The position numbers were made by a program, and so were the translations under genes. Below are positions 1 to 10,886 of a DNA stretch of 64,000 nt, one piece after another. The stretch is from Globodera rostochiensis (lineage: Eukaryota > Nematoda > Chromadorea > Rhabditida > Heteroderidae). The DNA lies in contig JAEVLN010000008.1 of the NCBI GenBank assembly GCA_018350325.1, positions 2,538,346 to 2,602,345 on the forward strand, read 5' to 3'. Below the pieces are notes generated by a model. That model ran no database searches. It had not been told where the DNA came from and saw only the letters and a program-made list of their open reading frames with translations. Numbering within the stretch: the first letter of the stretch is position 1; each line of letters begins with the position of its first letter.

Positions 1-291
1 GAATCCCTGGAGGTCGCGAATGTGCCAACTTTCGAGAATCCCTGGAGGTCGAGAATGTGTCACCTTTCGAGAATCCCTGGGGGTCGCGAATGTGTCACCT
101 TTCGAGAAGCCATGGAGGTCGCGAATGTGTCACCTTTCGAGAATCCCTGGGGGTCGGGAATGTGCCAACTTTCGAGAATCCCTGGAGGTCAAGAATGTGT
201 CAACTTTCGAGAATCCCTGGAGGTCGGGAATATGTCAACTTTCGAGAATCCCTGGGGGTCGGGAATATGTCAACTTTCGAATATCCCTGGG
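1..291. repeat. 35-bp minisatellite, about 8 copies
   Basis: Units begin at 1, 36, 71, 106, 141, 176, 211 and 246, with a decayed ninth copy at 281. Each reads roughly GAATCCCTGG-AGGTCGCGAA-TGTGCCAACT-TTCGA, with point differences such as ggaggtc/ggggtc and gccaac/gtcacc. The 35-bp period is not a multiple of three, so the open frames through it are a by-product of the repeat. It lies directly upstream of an aldose 1-epimerase exon and most simply sits in an intron of that gene. The array runs off the left edge, so its full length is unknown. Confidence 0.95.
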
Positions 292-330
292 GAAGAACCA
301 ACCAGATAAAGTGATCACTGCTGATCACTC

Positions 331-1006
331 ACTTTCGCTCTCCGAAGGACATCGAGGCGACCTCGGATTTGCCATGTCCGGTGAATGTCGTTCAGCACAA
401 TTATTTCAACTTGGCAGGCCACGGGGACATCCGCGACCATTCGTTGAAATTGAAAGCCGACCGGGTCGTTATTATTGCGCGTTTTGGCATTTTTGTTCAT
501 TTGCCTTCAGTTTACCCCAACTTCCCCCGATCAAATCCCCACGGGGGAAATACTGACCGTTTCGGGCACAGAATTGGACTTCCGTGAGGAGAAAAAACTT
601 CAAAACATTGGCGGGCAACCAATCGAATTGGACCATAACTTTGTGCTTAACAACGGGACTGAGACGGACGGGGAACCTGCGGCAGTTCTGAAAGCACCAG
701 ACAAGTAAAAGAGACGATAACCCTTCGGGGGATTAACTGAATTTTGGGGGTTTTATTCGGTGCTGCCATTGTTTCAGTTCACTGACACTGACGCTACGAA
801 CAAATCAGCCCGGCCTTCAGGTGTACACCTCCAAATCCCTGTCTTTGCCTGTCCTCGGCCTTCGCGGGCAGCATTATGCCAAATTTGGCGCAATTTGCTT
901 GGAGGATCAAAACTTTCCCGACGCTGTGAACCATCGCAACTTCCCAAATTCGATTCTGCGCCCTGGCGAAACCTACAAACATTGGGCAGAGATTGAAATC
1001 AGCTGA
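331..1006 (+). CDS. aldose 1-epimerase (galactose mutarotase), 3' exons only
   Basis: This is the C-terminal part of a cytosolic mutarotase, which interconverts the alpha and beta anomers of aldoses such as glucose and galactose. Three exons can be read. The first (about 337-471) contains VNVVQHNYFNLAG, the family motif around a catalytic His. The second (about 527-707) contains PTGEILTVSGTELDFRE followed by LDHNFVLN, both highly typical of the family. The third (about 793-1006) contains PGLQVYTSKS and LRPGETYKHWAEIEIS, then a TGA stop. Introns start with GTC or GTAA and end in TTCAG. The N-terminal half lies left of the window, beyond the minisatellite. The identification is firm; exact exon edges are my reading. 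Confidence 0.9.
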
Positions 1007-1149
1007 ACAACAAAATTAGCATTTGTTGTTACATGTGAAGAAGTCTAATAATTCCTTTTGGTTGTTGACAATCAATTCATTTAACTCCCTCACCATTAAC
1101 CAATCAGAACGTAAAGCAACGCCACTGGATTCCAAAAATATTGGCTAAT

Positions 1150-1545
1150 GATCCGCCGCCGCCCCCCCCCCTCCCTTCTCCCCCCCCCCTCCCATCTTCC
1201 CCCCCCCCCCTCCTTCCCCCCCCCCTCCCATCTTCCCCCCCCCCCCCCCCTCTCCCTTTTCCCCCCTTCCCTTCCCCCCCCCCTTTCCCCCCTTCCCCTC
1301 CTCCCCCCTTTTCCCCCCTTCCCCTCCTCCCCCTTCCCCTCCCCCTCTTCCACCCCCCCCCTCCCTTCCCCCCCCCCTCCCCCCTCCCACCCCCACCCTT
1401 TTCCCCCTTCCCCCCCTTCCCCTCCACCCTCCCGCCTCCCCTCTCCTCTCCCCTTTTTCCCCCCTTCCCCCCCCCTTCCCCTCTCTTCCTCCCCGTCCCC
1501 CCCTTTTCCCCCCTTCCCCTCCCGACCCTCCCCACCATTCCATCT
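1150..1545. repeat. C/T-only low-complexity tract, about 400 bp
   Basis: Almost unbroken runs of C interrupted by TT, TCC or CTT on the + strand; the complement is G/A-rich with many G-runs. Long proline/serine frames on one strand and glycine/arginine frames on the other are by-products of composition. It lies 140 bp downstream of the epimerase stop. The G-rich strand could fold into quadruplexes, which is inference. Confidence 0.9.
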
Positions 1546-1659
1546 GTCCCTTCCACCACATTTTGGTCACCCCACAAAATGTTCAATTTCTCGCGCAACA
1601 ATTTCTTCGGCACATTTTAATCGCTCTTTTCCCTCAAAGCTGTAAAATAACAGGCTGAG

Positions 1660-1830
1660 AAGGACGGAAGGGAAGATGTAAGAAACGGCGGCAAGAAGAG
1701 AGAAGAAGAAGAGGGTGGAGGAAGGGGAGGAACGAATGGATGGAAGGGAGGAAGAGGATGGAGGAAGGGGAGGAACGAATGGATGAAAGGGAGGAAGAGG
1801 ATGGAGGAAGAAAGGGGAGGATGAGTAATG
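1660..1830. repeat. purine-rich imperfect tandem repeat
   Basis: Repeated GGAAGAGGATGGAGGAAGG-type and GGAACGAATGGATGAAAGG-type words follow each other from about 1,660 to 1,825, giving a unit near 45 bp with degenerate copies. No coding signal is visible. With the preceding C/T tract it makes a polypurine/polypyrimidine stretch of several hundred bases. Confidence 0.75.
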
Positions 1831-3029
1831 TTTGTTTGCACTTATTCTTCTCTCCCATTGGTCCTTCCATTAACGACTAAACTTCCATTTCATTTCGGCG
1901 GCTTTTCAACAAAAAGGAAAATGTGGTGGTCGAGTAATGAGGCTGGAGGGAATGAGGGGGCGGGAGGGGGGGGGGGAGGGGGGGGGAGGGGGGGGGCAAA
2001 TGGATTATTGCCCAATGGGGCGAGGGGATGGAAGTGATGAAAGGTCAAACAAACAAACAATAAGCAGCGGCGTCGGAAGTTAGAAAAAGCCAAAAAGGGG
2101 AGCGGAAAAGGCCAATCGGACTCAGAATTGTTCAATTATTAGCTCTTACTTACTGATCGCTTTTCTCGTTAAGAGCTTTCATACTTTTAGTGCGACCGAA
2201 TTGAAGTGAACGCCGACGAACTCCGTCTCAATTTCAATTTCAATTTAATTTTAATTTCGATTAAATTGATGGGCTGGACTCGCTGGATGCTCCGTTGCGC
2301 ACCAGCCCATCAAAATCGGATTAAACTCTTCGTCCATTCCACCGCGAAAAGACATTCCTCCCTCTCGGGGATTCAAAAGACCGCAAAGGATCAAACTCAG
2401 TGGGAAGCCAATGTGGAAGAGACCGGAGGGGGGGGGGAGTCAGTCCATTGAGCAAAACAAAGAAAAGATGCCCAAGGGCATGTCGCCCGGGGCAAAATGA
2501 ACTTTGGCGGATTTTTGGGTATTTTCGGATGATTCTTTCCTCGTCTGGCCGCCCAATCGTTTGAAATTGGCGGCAACACAAAGTCCAACGAATTGTGAAA
2601 GTGACTCACTGACAGAAGCGATTGGCCACACATTCGGCGAGGACATTGGGCAGAGAGGATTAAAATGGAATAATAAAGAGGAAATGGAGAAAAGATTCTT
2701 CTTTCCCCCCCCCCCCCCCTCCCCCTCCCCCCCCCCTCCCCCCCCCTCTCCCTCTTCTCCCCTTCTTGCAAATTCCCATCCGTGCCATTCCCAACCTCTC
2801 CCGCCATCGCCCTCAAACATGCCCCCCGCCCGTCCGCGCACAGTCCCAACCAAACGCCCCGCCCCTCTCCATCGCATGTGCCCTCCTCCCCCCCCCAGAC
2901 CCCCATTTTTGTATTCCTTCTTTTTCATTCCTTCAATTGTCTTCCTCCTTTCCATTCATTCCCCTCCTTCCCCAACGTCGCCCACTTTCTTCCTCTCCCA
3001 TCTCCAGCTAGCTGGCCGGCTTCATCCTC
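1831..3029. other. no recognisable gene; G/C-tract spacer upstream of the bHLH gene
   Basis: Contains G runs near 1,965-2,000 and 2,427-2,437 and C/T runs at 2,706-2,760. Stretches such as 2,504-2,700 are open on both strands but match no family I recognise. Regulatory sequence of the bHLH gene may lie here; none can be pointed to. Confidence 0.6.
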
Positions 3030-3385
3030 ATCCCCTCATCTTCTTCCTCTTAGTCGCCTCATCTTCTTCTTCGTCCCTCATCTTCTTCCTCTTAGTCCCC
3101 TCATCTTCTTCCTTCGTCCCTCATCTTCTTCCTCTTAGTCCCCTCATCTTCTTCCTCTTAGTCCCCTCATCTTCTTCCTTCGTCCCTCATCTTCTTCCTC
3201 TTAGTCCCCTCATCTTCTTCCTTCGTCCCTCATCTTCTTCCTCTTAGTCCCCTCATCTTCTTCCTCTTAGTCCCCTCATCTTCTTCCTTCGTCCCTCATC
3301 TTCTTCCTCTTAGTCCCCTCATCTTCTTCCTCTTAGTCGCCTCATCTTCTTCCTTCGTCCCCTCATCTTCTTCCCTACTTTTTCC
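3030..3385. repeat. CTCATCTTCTTCCT minisatellite
   Basis: Two alternating unit types, TCATCTTCTTCCTCTTAGTCCCC and TCATCTTCTTCCTTCGTCCC, are repeated about 15 times. The array is strongly C/T biased and ends about 65 bp before the bHLH start codon, so it would lie in the promoter or 5' leader of that gene. Confidence 0.9.
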
Positions 3386-3450
3386 TCCTTTAACTCGAAA
3401 CTCTAATTTGTAAAACATTTACTTCAGTCCCTCAAAAAGCGCTTTCTTCA

Positions 3451-4768
3451 ATGTCGTCCGGCCATCATCTTCCCGGCATTCATTATCTGCACTCCAATCG
3501 GCACCAGCAACCATCATCTTCCTTATCATTATCATCATCTTCCTCTTCCTCTTCCGCCGTTCTTCGTCTTCTGTCTTCACCTTCCAAAGACAACAAACCG
3601 AAAGAAAACAAAGCAAAAGCCCGCAAAAATGGCAAAAAGGGCGCCTTTGGAAGTAAATTTTTGTCATCGCCATCGAAGATCAGACAGCGAGGTCGCGGCG
3701 GTGCGGGGCTCAAATTTGGGGGGAAGAAGCCGCACCAAGTGGCGAGGAGAAACGAGCGGGAGCGAAAGAGAGTGGAGGGTATTAACAACGGATTCGAGAC
3801 TTTGGCCAGCAAAGTGAGTGGGGGGGGGGGTGGGTGATCGGAGGTCGGAAGTTTTTGACCTAAGAGGGGTGATCGAAAGGAAGTAGGTTGATCTAAGAGG
3901 GATGATCGGAAGTTGGTTGACCTAAGAGGGGTGATCGGAAGTTGGTTGATCTAAGAGAGGTGATCGGAAGTTGGTTGATCTAATTTGTAAGAGGGGTGAT
4001 CGGAAGGGAGTTGGTTGATCTATGTGCCAAAAGATTTTTGTTTACCTCCCCCCCCCTCCCCCGACGGTAAAAAATCCCCAAATTCGCGACTCTTTTAAGC
4101 TCAGTGTCAGCTGCAGCGCTTACTTCGACAAAAAGCTGACCAAAGCGCAGACTCTGAAAGCGGCAATTTTTTATATTCGGCATTTGGAGGGCACTTTAAG
4201 CTCGGAGAAGGCAATGGACGGGTCGTCGATCAAAGGGACGGCGGAGGAGGACTTCCATCGGCAATGTTTAGCGATCGCGGCGGAAAAGGGCGAAGAAACG
4301 ACGGACGACCAAGGCGAGGACGGCATCAAAGAAATGGAGGAAGATGGTGGAGACGTCCAGCACAATCATCACAATGATCGTCCCCCGGAAGCGGGCATTC
4401 ATCACTGCCTTTCCTTCTCATCCTCTGATCACCTCTCTTCCATCTCATCCTCTGATCACCTCTCTTCCTTCTCATCTTCTGATCATCTCTCTTCCATCTC
4501 ATCCTCTGATCACCTCTCTTCCTTCTCATCTTCTGATCACCTCTCTTCCTTTTCATCCTCTGATTACCTCCCTTCCATCTCATCCGCTTCTTCCTCATCC
4601 TTTTCCCCATCATATTGTTACCCTCCACCTCCTTACCCTCATCATCATCATCCTCTCTCCTTCCATTCCCTCCCTTCTCCCGTCTTCTCCTATTCCTCTT
4701 CCGCCCCCCTCCAATCCCTGCAAAGTTACCGTACAACACATTATTTTTCCAAAAATGAGCAAGTTTAA
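3451..4768 (+). CDS. achaete-scute-like bHLH transcription factor
   Basis: Two exons. The first (3,451 to about 3,812) has a Ser-rich N-terminus, a Lys/Arg-rich linker, then the basic region and helix 1, ARRNERERKRVEGINNGF, the ASC-family signature. It ends at a GTGAGT donor after ETLASK. The second (from about 4,100, after TTTTAAG) encodes the loop and helix 2, DKKLTKAQTLKAAIFYIRHL, then an acidic stretch, a Ser-Asp-His-Leu repeat (about 4,420-4,580) and a His/Pro/Ser-rich tail. ASC proteins dimerise with E-proteins on E-boxes and act as proneural factors; that role is from the family. The intron holds a 30-bp repeat. Start chosen as the first ATG of the open exon; an upstream exon is not excluded. 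Confidence 0.85.
3838..4022 (+). repeat. intronic about 30-bp tandem repeat in the bHLH gene
   Basis: Five to six degenerate copies of GGGTGATCGGAAGTTGG-TTGATCTAAGA, filling most of the single intron of the bHLH gene between its donor near 3,813 and a C-tract at 4,050. Confidence 0.85.
4420..4585 (+). repeat. in-frame tandem repeat encoding SSSDHLSS/SFSSSDHL
   Basis: A unit of about 30 bp (TCCTCTGATCACCTCTCTTC plus TTCTCA) is repeated six times in the last exon of the bHLH gene, with ATC/TTC alternation that switches Ile and Phe. The period keeps frame, so copy-number change would lengthen the Ser-rich tail without a frameshift. Confidence 0.9.
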
Positions 4769-7700
4769 CCCAGTTTTGTGCTATTTCTTTCGATTAATCC
4801 TTTCTTTGCTTTTTTTGATCTTAATTTACAAATAAAATGATTGGCGTTCTGGCATTGTGTGTTGAACAAATCGATTTGGTGACTCAATCGGCAGTTCAGA
4901 AGCAGTTTCATGACCCGCTGCTGGATTTGTACCCCCCCCCACTCCCACTTATGCCATCTCCCACTCCCATGCCATCTTCCATCTTCGATGGTTTCCCCCA
5001 TTCCCCCCATCGCCATTCTCCCCCCCCCCCCTCCCCCCCCCCCCCCCCCCCCCCCTCCCCCCCCCCCCTCCTCTCCCCCCATCACATTACTGCCAAATGG
5101 GAGAGGACACACAAATATTTTTTATGGAGGCGAAAGGAAAGAGAGAACGACGGACGGATGAAGCAAATACCGGGGCCGGAGGGGGGGGGGGGGGGGGTGC
5201 CCTCAGAGAATGTCCATAATTAATAATTAAAGGAGGCCATTGCACGAAGAGATCGAATTGCCCAGTGCCCGCCCCTACTCCCACATTTTGGCGGGCAATT
5301 TCTCCTTCTGTGAGTGCCTTCCTCCACCAATCGGTCAACATCCATTTAAATAGCCTTTGCCCCCCCCGGGGCCCTTCCACACGAAGAGAGTGCCGATCAA
5401 TCATTCCCCCCCCCCTCCCCCCATTTGGCCTCGTTCATTTATGCCCTCATTTACGGTCACTCCCCGTCAGCATTCATTCACTCACTCACTTCCGGATGGT
5501 TGCTCTGGAGACAAGACGAGAACGGGCATCAAAAAAGGGAGGGCAAAGGGTGGACAGTCAATTTTGGCGGGCATTGGAAAGCGCGGAGGGAAGATGATGG
5601 ACAGGGGAAGAAGATGAGCGGATGAGGATGAAGATGAAGAAAGAAACGGATGAAGATGAATGATGAAACGGATGAAGATGAATGAAGAAGAGGTGAAGAG
5701 ATGAATGAAGATGGGATTGGGGAAGGGAGATGAATGGAAGGGATGGGGATGACTCTTTCTTTCTCTTCTCTTTTTCCTCTTCACTGTTCCACTTTTCTTT
5801 TGCCAAGTGTTTGTCCACGTAATGCCAATTGGATTAGCTCGGGATTACATCATCATAGGAAGAAGACACATTAAGAGGATTAGATTAGCCATGGATATGC
5901 TCTGAATGGGAAGACGAATTGGGGGGAGAGCGGGGGGGGGGGGGGAATGAACAATCCACTCCCCCCCCCCTACCCCCCCCCCTCTCCCCCCCCCCCCCCC
6001 CCCCCCCCCCCACTTCATTCATTCATCGTACGAAGAAATTGTCTTTCATTTTGGGTACTTTAGCCAAAAAATTATCATTTGGCGCCAAAAAGGGTTTTGA
6101 AGGTAATGAAATTGGATAGAAACAAATTCCCCGCTGTCTGTCACTTTGGCTTAGCATTTGCCCCCCCGCCCCCCTCCCATTTTGCCGCAGTTGTCCTTTT
6201 CGGCGGATTTACATGGATTATTTTCTTCCCTCGCGGCAATTTGTTCTCCAAATGCCCATTTTTTGCAAAACCCCCAAGGGGCTGTTTTCCTTTTCTCCTC
6301 AAAAACAACCCACACACTGAACATAAAAAGTAAAGATGGGATGGATGGAAGGGCACACAAGCCACACGCCATCCTTTCCAAATTCGGCGACTCCCCCCCC
6401 CCCCCCAAAAAAACTCCCACCCGCCCTTTGTCGGCTTTTTTGTCGCTGCAGGGAGCGAGCGATTAGATCTTTTCTTCTCTTCGTAATCTTTTCGTCCATT
6501 TGTTCCCAGTTAAACTTTGTTCCATCGCCGATCACCTCAATTTGGCATTTCCATTTTTTGTAATTTGTTCTTTTCAAATGATTTGCTTTTCCATAAATTT
6601 TCTCATTTGAATGCGAAAGGATTATAATTTGGCGCAATTCCTCTCGATGGTGCCATCGTCCGATAAAAAAATGCAAATTCTCCCCCCCCCCCGCCCCGCC
6701 CCTTGACCGGGCCAAAAATTCCTTCTTTCCCCTTATCCCAGCGGGAGACTGTCCTCGTCTCATCCATCCGGCGCGAGTTTGCGCACAATTACAACACGAT
6801 GGTGAATTATGATTAGGGAAGAGGGGAGAGGGGGGGGGGGGGGGGGTATGGCAATTTGTTACCATTGGAAAAGGGGGGGGGATGGACAATGAATAAATAA
6901 TTGAGGATGAGAATGGAAGTGGAAGAGCACCGGGGGGGGGGGGGGGAATGAATATAAAGGAAATGGGGGGGGGGGTGCTCGTCGTCACAAATACCACACA
7001 CGCGAAGAATCCCTTTTTGTTGCCATTTCGTCGTCGTCTTGTCGTCTTACCTTTCAACAATACATTCTCTGCTGCTGTTGATGGATGGGTGGGGCGATGG
7101 GGCGGTGGCTGGCAGGGGACGAACGGCGGATGATTGACGATGAGGTTGTGTCCGTTAGTTCGCAAACCGTCTGGGATGTTCTCATTCATTCATTCGTTAT
7201 TTGCATATGCAAAGTCCGCTGAGGGAGGGGGGGGATTGGGTTGGAATGGATCGAAATGCAGCATTTTCAACCATTTGCTTTAACCTAGGAAGCACGGGAC
7301 CGGGACCAGTACTGAAATGGTTTATTATATTGTTCCATTTTGGCACTGAAAATTTTTTGACCGGGACCAAGTCCCGGTTTTCCTAAATGCTGCCCTTTTG
7401 CACAATTGCAGACAGAAGCAATTTCCCCCCCCCCCCCCTCCCTCTCAAATGTCTTATTCTCCAATTGAAGCTCATCCTCCAATATTGCCCCTCACAATTA
7501 TTTCTCGCGCATTGCGCAACGTCCCCCCCCCCCCCTCTTCCAGTTCTCGACTAAACCCATCCCCCCAGGTGCTGTCCCCTTCCCGGCAGCAAACATCCGA
7601 GAGGAAAGGCCATAAAACGGGCTGTTTGCCCAATTAGAAAAACAATTTTATCGCTTCTTGCCGGTGGACCCCTCCCCCCCCCCCCCACTGCGTTTATTTA

Positions 7701-9343
7701 TTATTGTATATTCAGCCAATTTATTCATCATCCGGTTGCTGTTGTAGTAGAGTTGGTGCCATTAATTTGAATCTTTGCATTTTAAATGTTGACAAATAAA
7801 ATTCGCCCGAGGCAAAAAGATTTTCGATGACTAAATCCCAGGGACAATAGCGATAGACATCCACCAAATACACACTATTCCATTTTTCTAATCCACAATT
7901 TGCTCCCCAATTTCTCATTGCTTTCCGTGGCCATTAGCGGATTTGGGTGGGTGGGTGGGGGTCATTGTCGTCCCCCCCCCACCCCCCAATCACCTTCTAA
8001 CAACTCCCACCCCCCCCCCCTATACTATTTTCTCTGCATTTTGGGCACATTTTGCCGGATTAGTCCGTCCATTATTCCATTCGGCCACCAAAGAAAACAA
8101 ACACTCATTTTGGCATTGAAGGAAGGGATCAACGGCGAAGAATGTATTTAATTGATGGGGCCGAAACCCAATAGGAGGGGGGGGGGGGAACATGCCATTT
8201 TGAAGATTTATCCCTTCACGGATTAATCCCGCCATCCTCTGACTCTGCTGTTTGTCTGCAAATCCACACATTCTCCCCCCCCCCCCTCACTTTTGTTGTG
8301 TTTTTGCTGCTCCAATGCACATGCGCGAAATCAATCCGGGCACAATTGGAGGAACAATTGAGAAAAGTGGAGATGGGAAAAGAATGGGCGGAGGGGGGGG
8401 GGGGGGGGGATCATTGCATTGATGGAGATTGAATGGGATGGAATTGGGGGAGGGGGAGGTGATAATTGTCGGATTTGGGGAAGAATGGGAGGGGGGGGGG
8501 GGAATGGGCTGGGCGCCGTCGAATTGGTGTAATCGAATGGCGCGGCAAAGCAATGGATTGATTGGCTAAGTTCGTTTTGTCTGGGTGAAAGATCGGTGCC
8601 AAACATTGGTAAAGTCCACAAACGGAAAGGTCTTTTTAATTGTTTTAGAAATAATTTGGGCACCGGGCAGCCAACAAACCCAAAAAAGGACCCTATAGGC
8701 CAAATAAGAATTATTGCAAATAAATTCTGAGAATTAACCAACAAAAACATATTCTTCCAAAGATTTTTGCAAATCAAAAACTTTAAACGCGCCGCAGGGG
8801 TTTTTGATTAAACTAAAAAGAAAGGAATTGGACCGCCAACTATTCGATCAATTCATTTAAACTCTTCACCCAAAATGGGCAAAATTGTTTTCCACATCCG
8901 ATATTACGTTTCTTTCTCGCTACTCCCGACATATTTTTCGCTCGATTAATTTGAGACTGTTGAAAGGAACGGTTTGAGGACCTTTGGAGAAGGGGGGGGG
9001 GTGAGGACAAAGGCACAGACAGACTCAATTTGGAGGAGAATATGATGATGGGACAATTGGGCTGAGGGGGGGGGGGGGGGATTGACTCCCGCCTTTGTCG
9101 GGACGGATTGGTGAGGACACCTGACGGGTGCCGAAAGCAAAGACAGAAGTGGTGGGGGAGGGCACTTCGCCCGCTCCAATGCCTTTCTCGACGAATTAGA
9201 GCAATTGATGGGGCGGGGGATGAGGTCGGTTTCCCAATTTGAGATGAAGACGGGTCCGAGGAGGAGAAGAACATTTTTATTTAATGTAAAGATAAATTGT
9301 TAAAATGGCTCAATCCCACGAGATAATGGGGCCTTTTCGTTCG
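4769..9343. other. 4.6-kb gene-poor spacer rich in G and C homopolymers
   Basis: No exon with recognisable homology was found on either strand. There are many runs of 9 or more G or C, for example at 5,022-5,070, 5,931-5,944, 5,983-6,011, 6,832-6,846, 8,395-8,409 and 9,067-9,080. Long frames through it (notably the minus-strand frame 6,299-7,189) are Pro/Ser-rich and follow the tracts. A small GGGACC-rich patch sits at 7,286-7,385. Promoter sequences of neighbours or an unrecognised small gene could be hidden here. Confidence 0.6.
7286..7386. repeat. GGGACC-rich patch related to the 18.1-18.5 kb element
   Basis: Contains CACGGGACCGGGACCAG, then GACCGGGACCAAGTCCCGG, flanked by TAGGAA at the left and TTCCTA at the right, a 6-bp inverted pair. 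The same GGGACC word makes up the arms of the hAT-like element at 18,067-18,509. No flanking target-site duplication is visible, so it could be a decayed copy or an unrelated simple repeat. Confidence 0.5.
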
Positions 9344-10631
9344 CTACTGAACTCCCTCCGGGTCCCAGCAGTATTTGCTTCTATTTGCCGCCTTCACCGC
9401 TTCAATGTCTTCAGCGCTCACCCGAACTTTGCTGGCACCAATAAAATTAGCCCGAATGTGCTCACGACTTTGGCTTCGCGGCAAAACACTCTTTGAAATG
9501 TTAAACTTTGCTTAAACAATCGGAAAAAGGGGAGGGGACTAAAGTGAAGAAGTTTGAACGACGAAATAGTTAATAAAGCCAATTTTGTGTTCATTTCTCA
9601 ACTTTTACTTCAGGGCGATCATTACCATTCCTTGGGACAGAGCCCAGCCCAAAAGAAAGTCAGGCACCGAACAGTCGTATTTGGCCGCCATCGCCCGAAT
9701 TTTGTCGTCTTGGAACAAAACCTTCCGATTGGACTCACTGCCCAAGCTGCTGTACGCCTAAAAGGGCACAAATCCAGAAACTTTAAACAAATTACGCATT
9801 GGAAGGGATGAATGAATTGCCGTATTTACGATAAACCGAGTATTTTAAAAGTCCAATTATTGAAATGTGAATAAACAAAAAAGAATGCAAATGGCTTACT
9901 CATTGTTCACTCCAATCACTATCCTCATAAATAACCTGAAAATGAATCCCGTGCCGTGTGCAGAAGCTGATCAGTTCGGGCTGTACCCAATGGGGATGGA
10001 ATTCGCATTGGTTCACGGCAGGCGCAACCCGTGCCCATCCTCCCTTCAGCAGTTGCTCCAAATGCAAAACGTTGAAGTTGGACACCCCAATTGCCCTCAG
10101 TCGTCCCTCCTCATGCATTTGCTCCATTGCCTTCCAACTTTCCGCTCTCAGTTCGGCGTTTCGCGGGTTTTCTCTCTTCAGTCGGGAAGCGCCGGGCCAA
10201 TGAATTAATGCCAAGTCCACATAGTCCGTCTGCAACAACCTCAACGACTCCAACAACGAGTTCGCGCAGTTCTCAGCACCCTGGTTCGCCGGACTCAATT
10301 TGGTAGTGACGAAGACGTCCTCCCAGAAATAAAAAGTTTTATCCGATTTTTATTCCTTGGTTAGGGAATCCCAATTTGGTAATTCCGACTAAACCACTGC
10401 GGAGCACCTGCTAAGGCCATATTTGGGCAACAGTTTCGCCAACGCGTCGCCAATATGTCGCTCATTTTGGTAAACTTGGGCAGTGTCGATAAGCCGGTAC
10501 CCAACCTCCAGGGCGGCGTCGAGCACTTCAAAAAGGGTGCTGGCCGATTGAATCTGGTACGTGCCGAAACCGATCAAAGGCATGCGCTTACGCACGTATT
10601 CGACACCCTTCATGTCCAAATTGTGTGCCAT
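9344..10631 (-). CDS. aldo/keto reductase
   Basis: NADPH-dependent reductase of the AKR superfamily. The ATG is at 10,631, giving MAHNLDMKG, then the strand-1 motif MPLIGFGTYQ and EVGYRLIDTAQVYQNE, which holds the catalytic Asp and Tyr. The second exon (about 9,930-10,318) starts with VFVTTKLSP (catalytic Lys) and has LIHWPG (catalytic His) and AIGVSNF. Later exons give AYSSLGSE, LLGWALSQGMVMI and SVLPRSQSREHIRANF, with the motif VLPRS replacing the usual IPKS of the cofactor-binding segment. The stop is TAG at 9,344-9,346. Four or five exons. The catalytic tetrad appears complete. Substrate cannot be told. The gene lies 256 bp downstream of the ING-like gene on the same strand. Confidence 0.92.
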
Positions 10632-10886
10632 TTGCTGCTTACAATTTCTTCATCAAAGGGCTTGTTTTGGGGTTAAACGAGATTTGAAATAAGAACCAAG
10701 CCGATTTAATCGAACATTAAAGACCAAATATTGTTAATTTCCAGATTTATACAATAGAATATTGTAATAAGCTTTCTACAAACACAATACAATAACATAT
10801 TGCAGCAATAGTATAAATGTCACATGTCAATCACATGGTTTTTCAAATTAATAACTAAATTATAATCATACTTTAAAGCGTACTTA
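10632..10886. other. short AT-rich spacer between two same-strand genes
   Basis: The 255 bases between the ING-like stop and the aldo/keto reductase start are AT-rich, with ATTGTAATAAGC and AACAATATTG-like words. Nematode operons usually have closer spacing (about 100 bp), so co-transcription is possible but not indicated. Confidence 0.5.

Noticed and set aside
1..291. CRISPR-like array
   Set aside because: The 35-bp units are contiguous, with no spacers, and the DNA is eukaryotic; it is a minisatellite.
1096..1645. Overlapping long Pro-rich (+) and Gly-rich (-) reading frames
   Set aside because: All follow from the C/T tract; they are open in several frames at once and have no domain.
6299..7189. 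296-codon minus-strand frame
   Set aside because: Pro/Ser/His-rich, driven by G runs on the + strand, no recognisable domain, and parallel frames are open as well.
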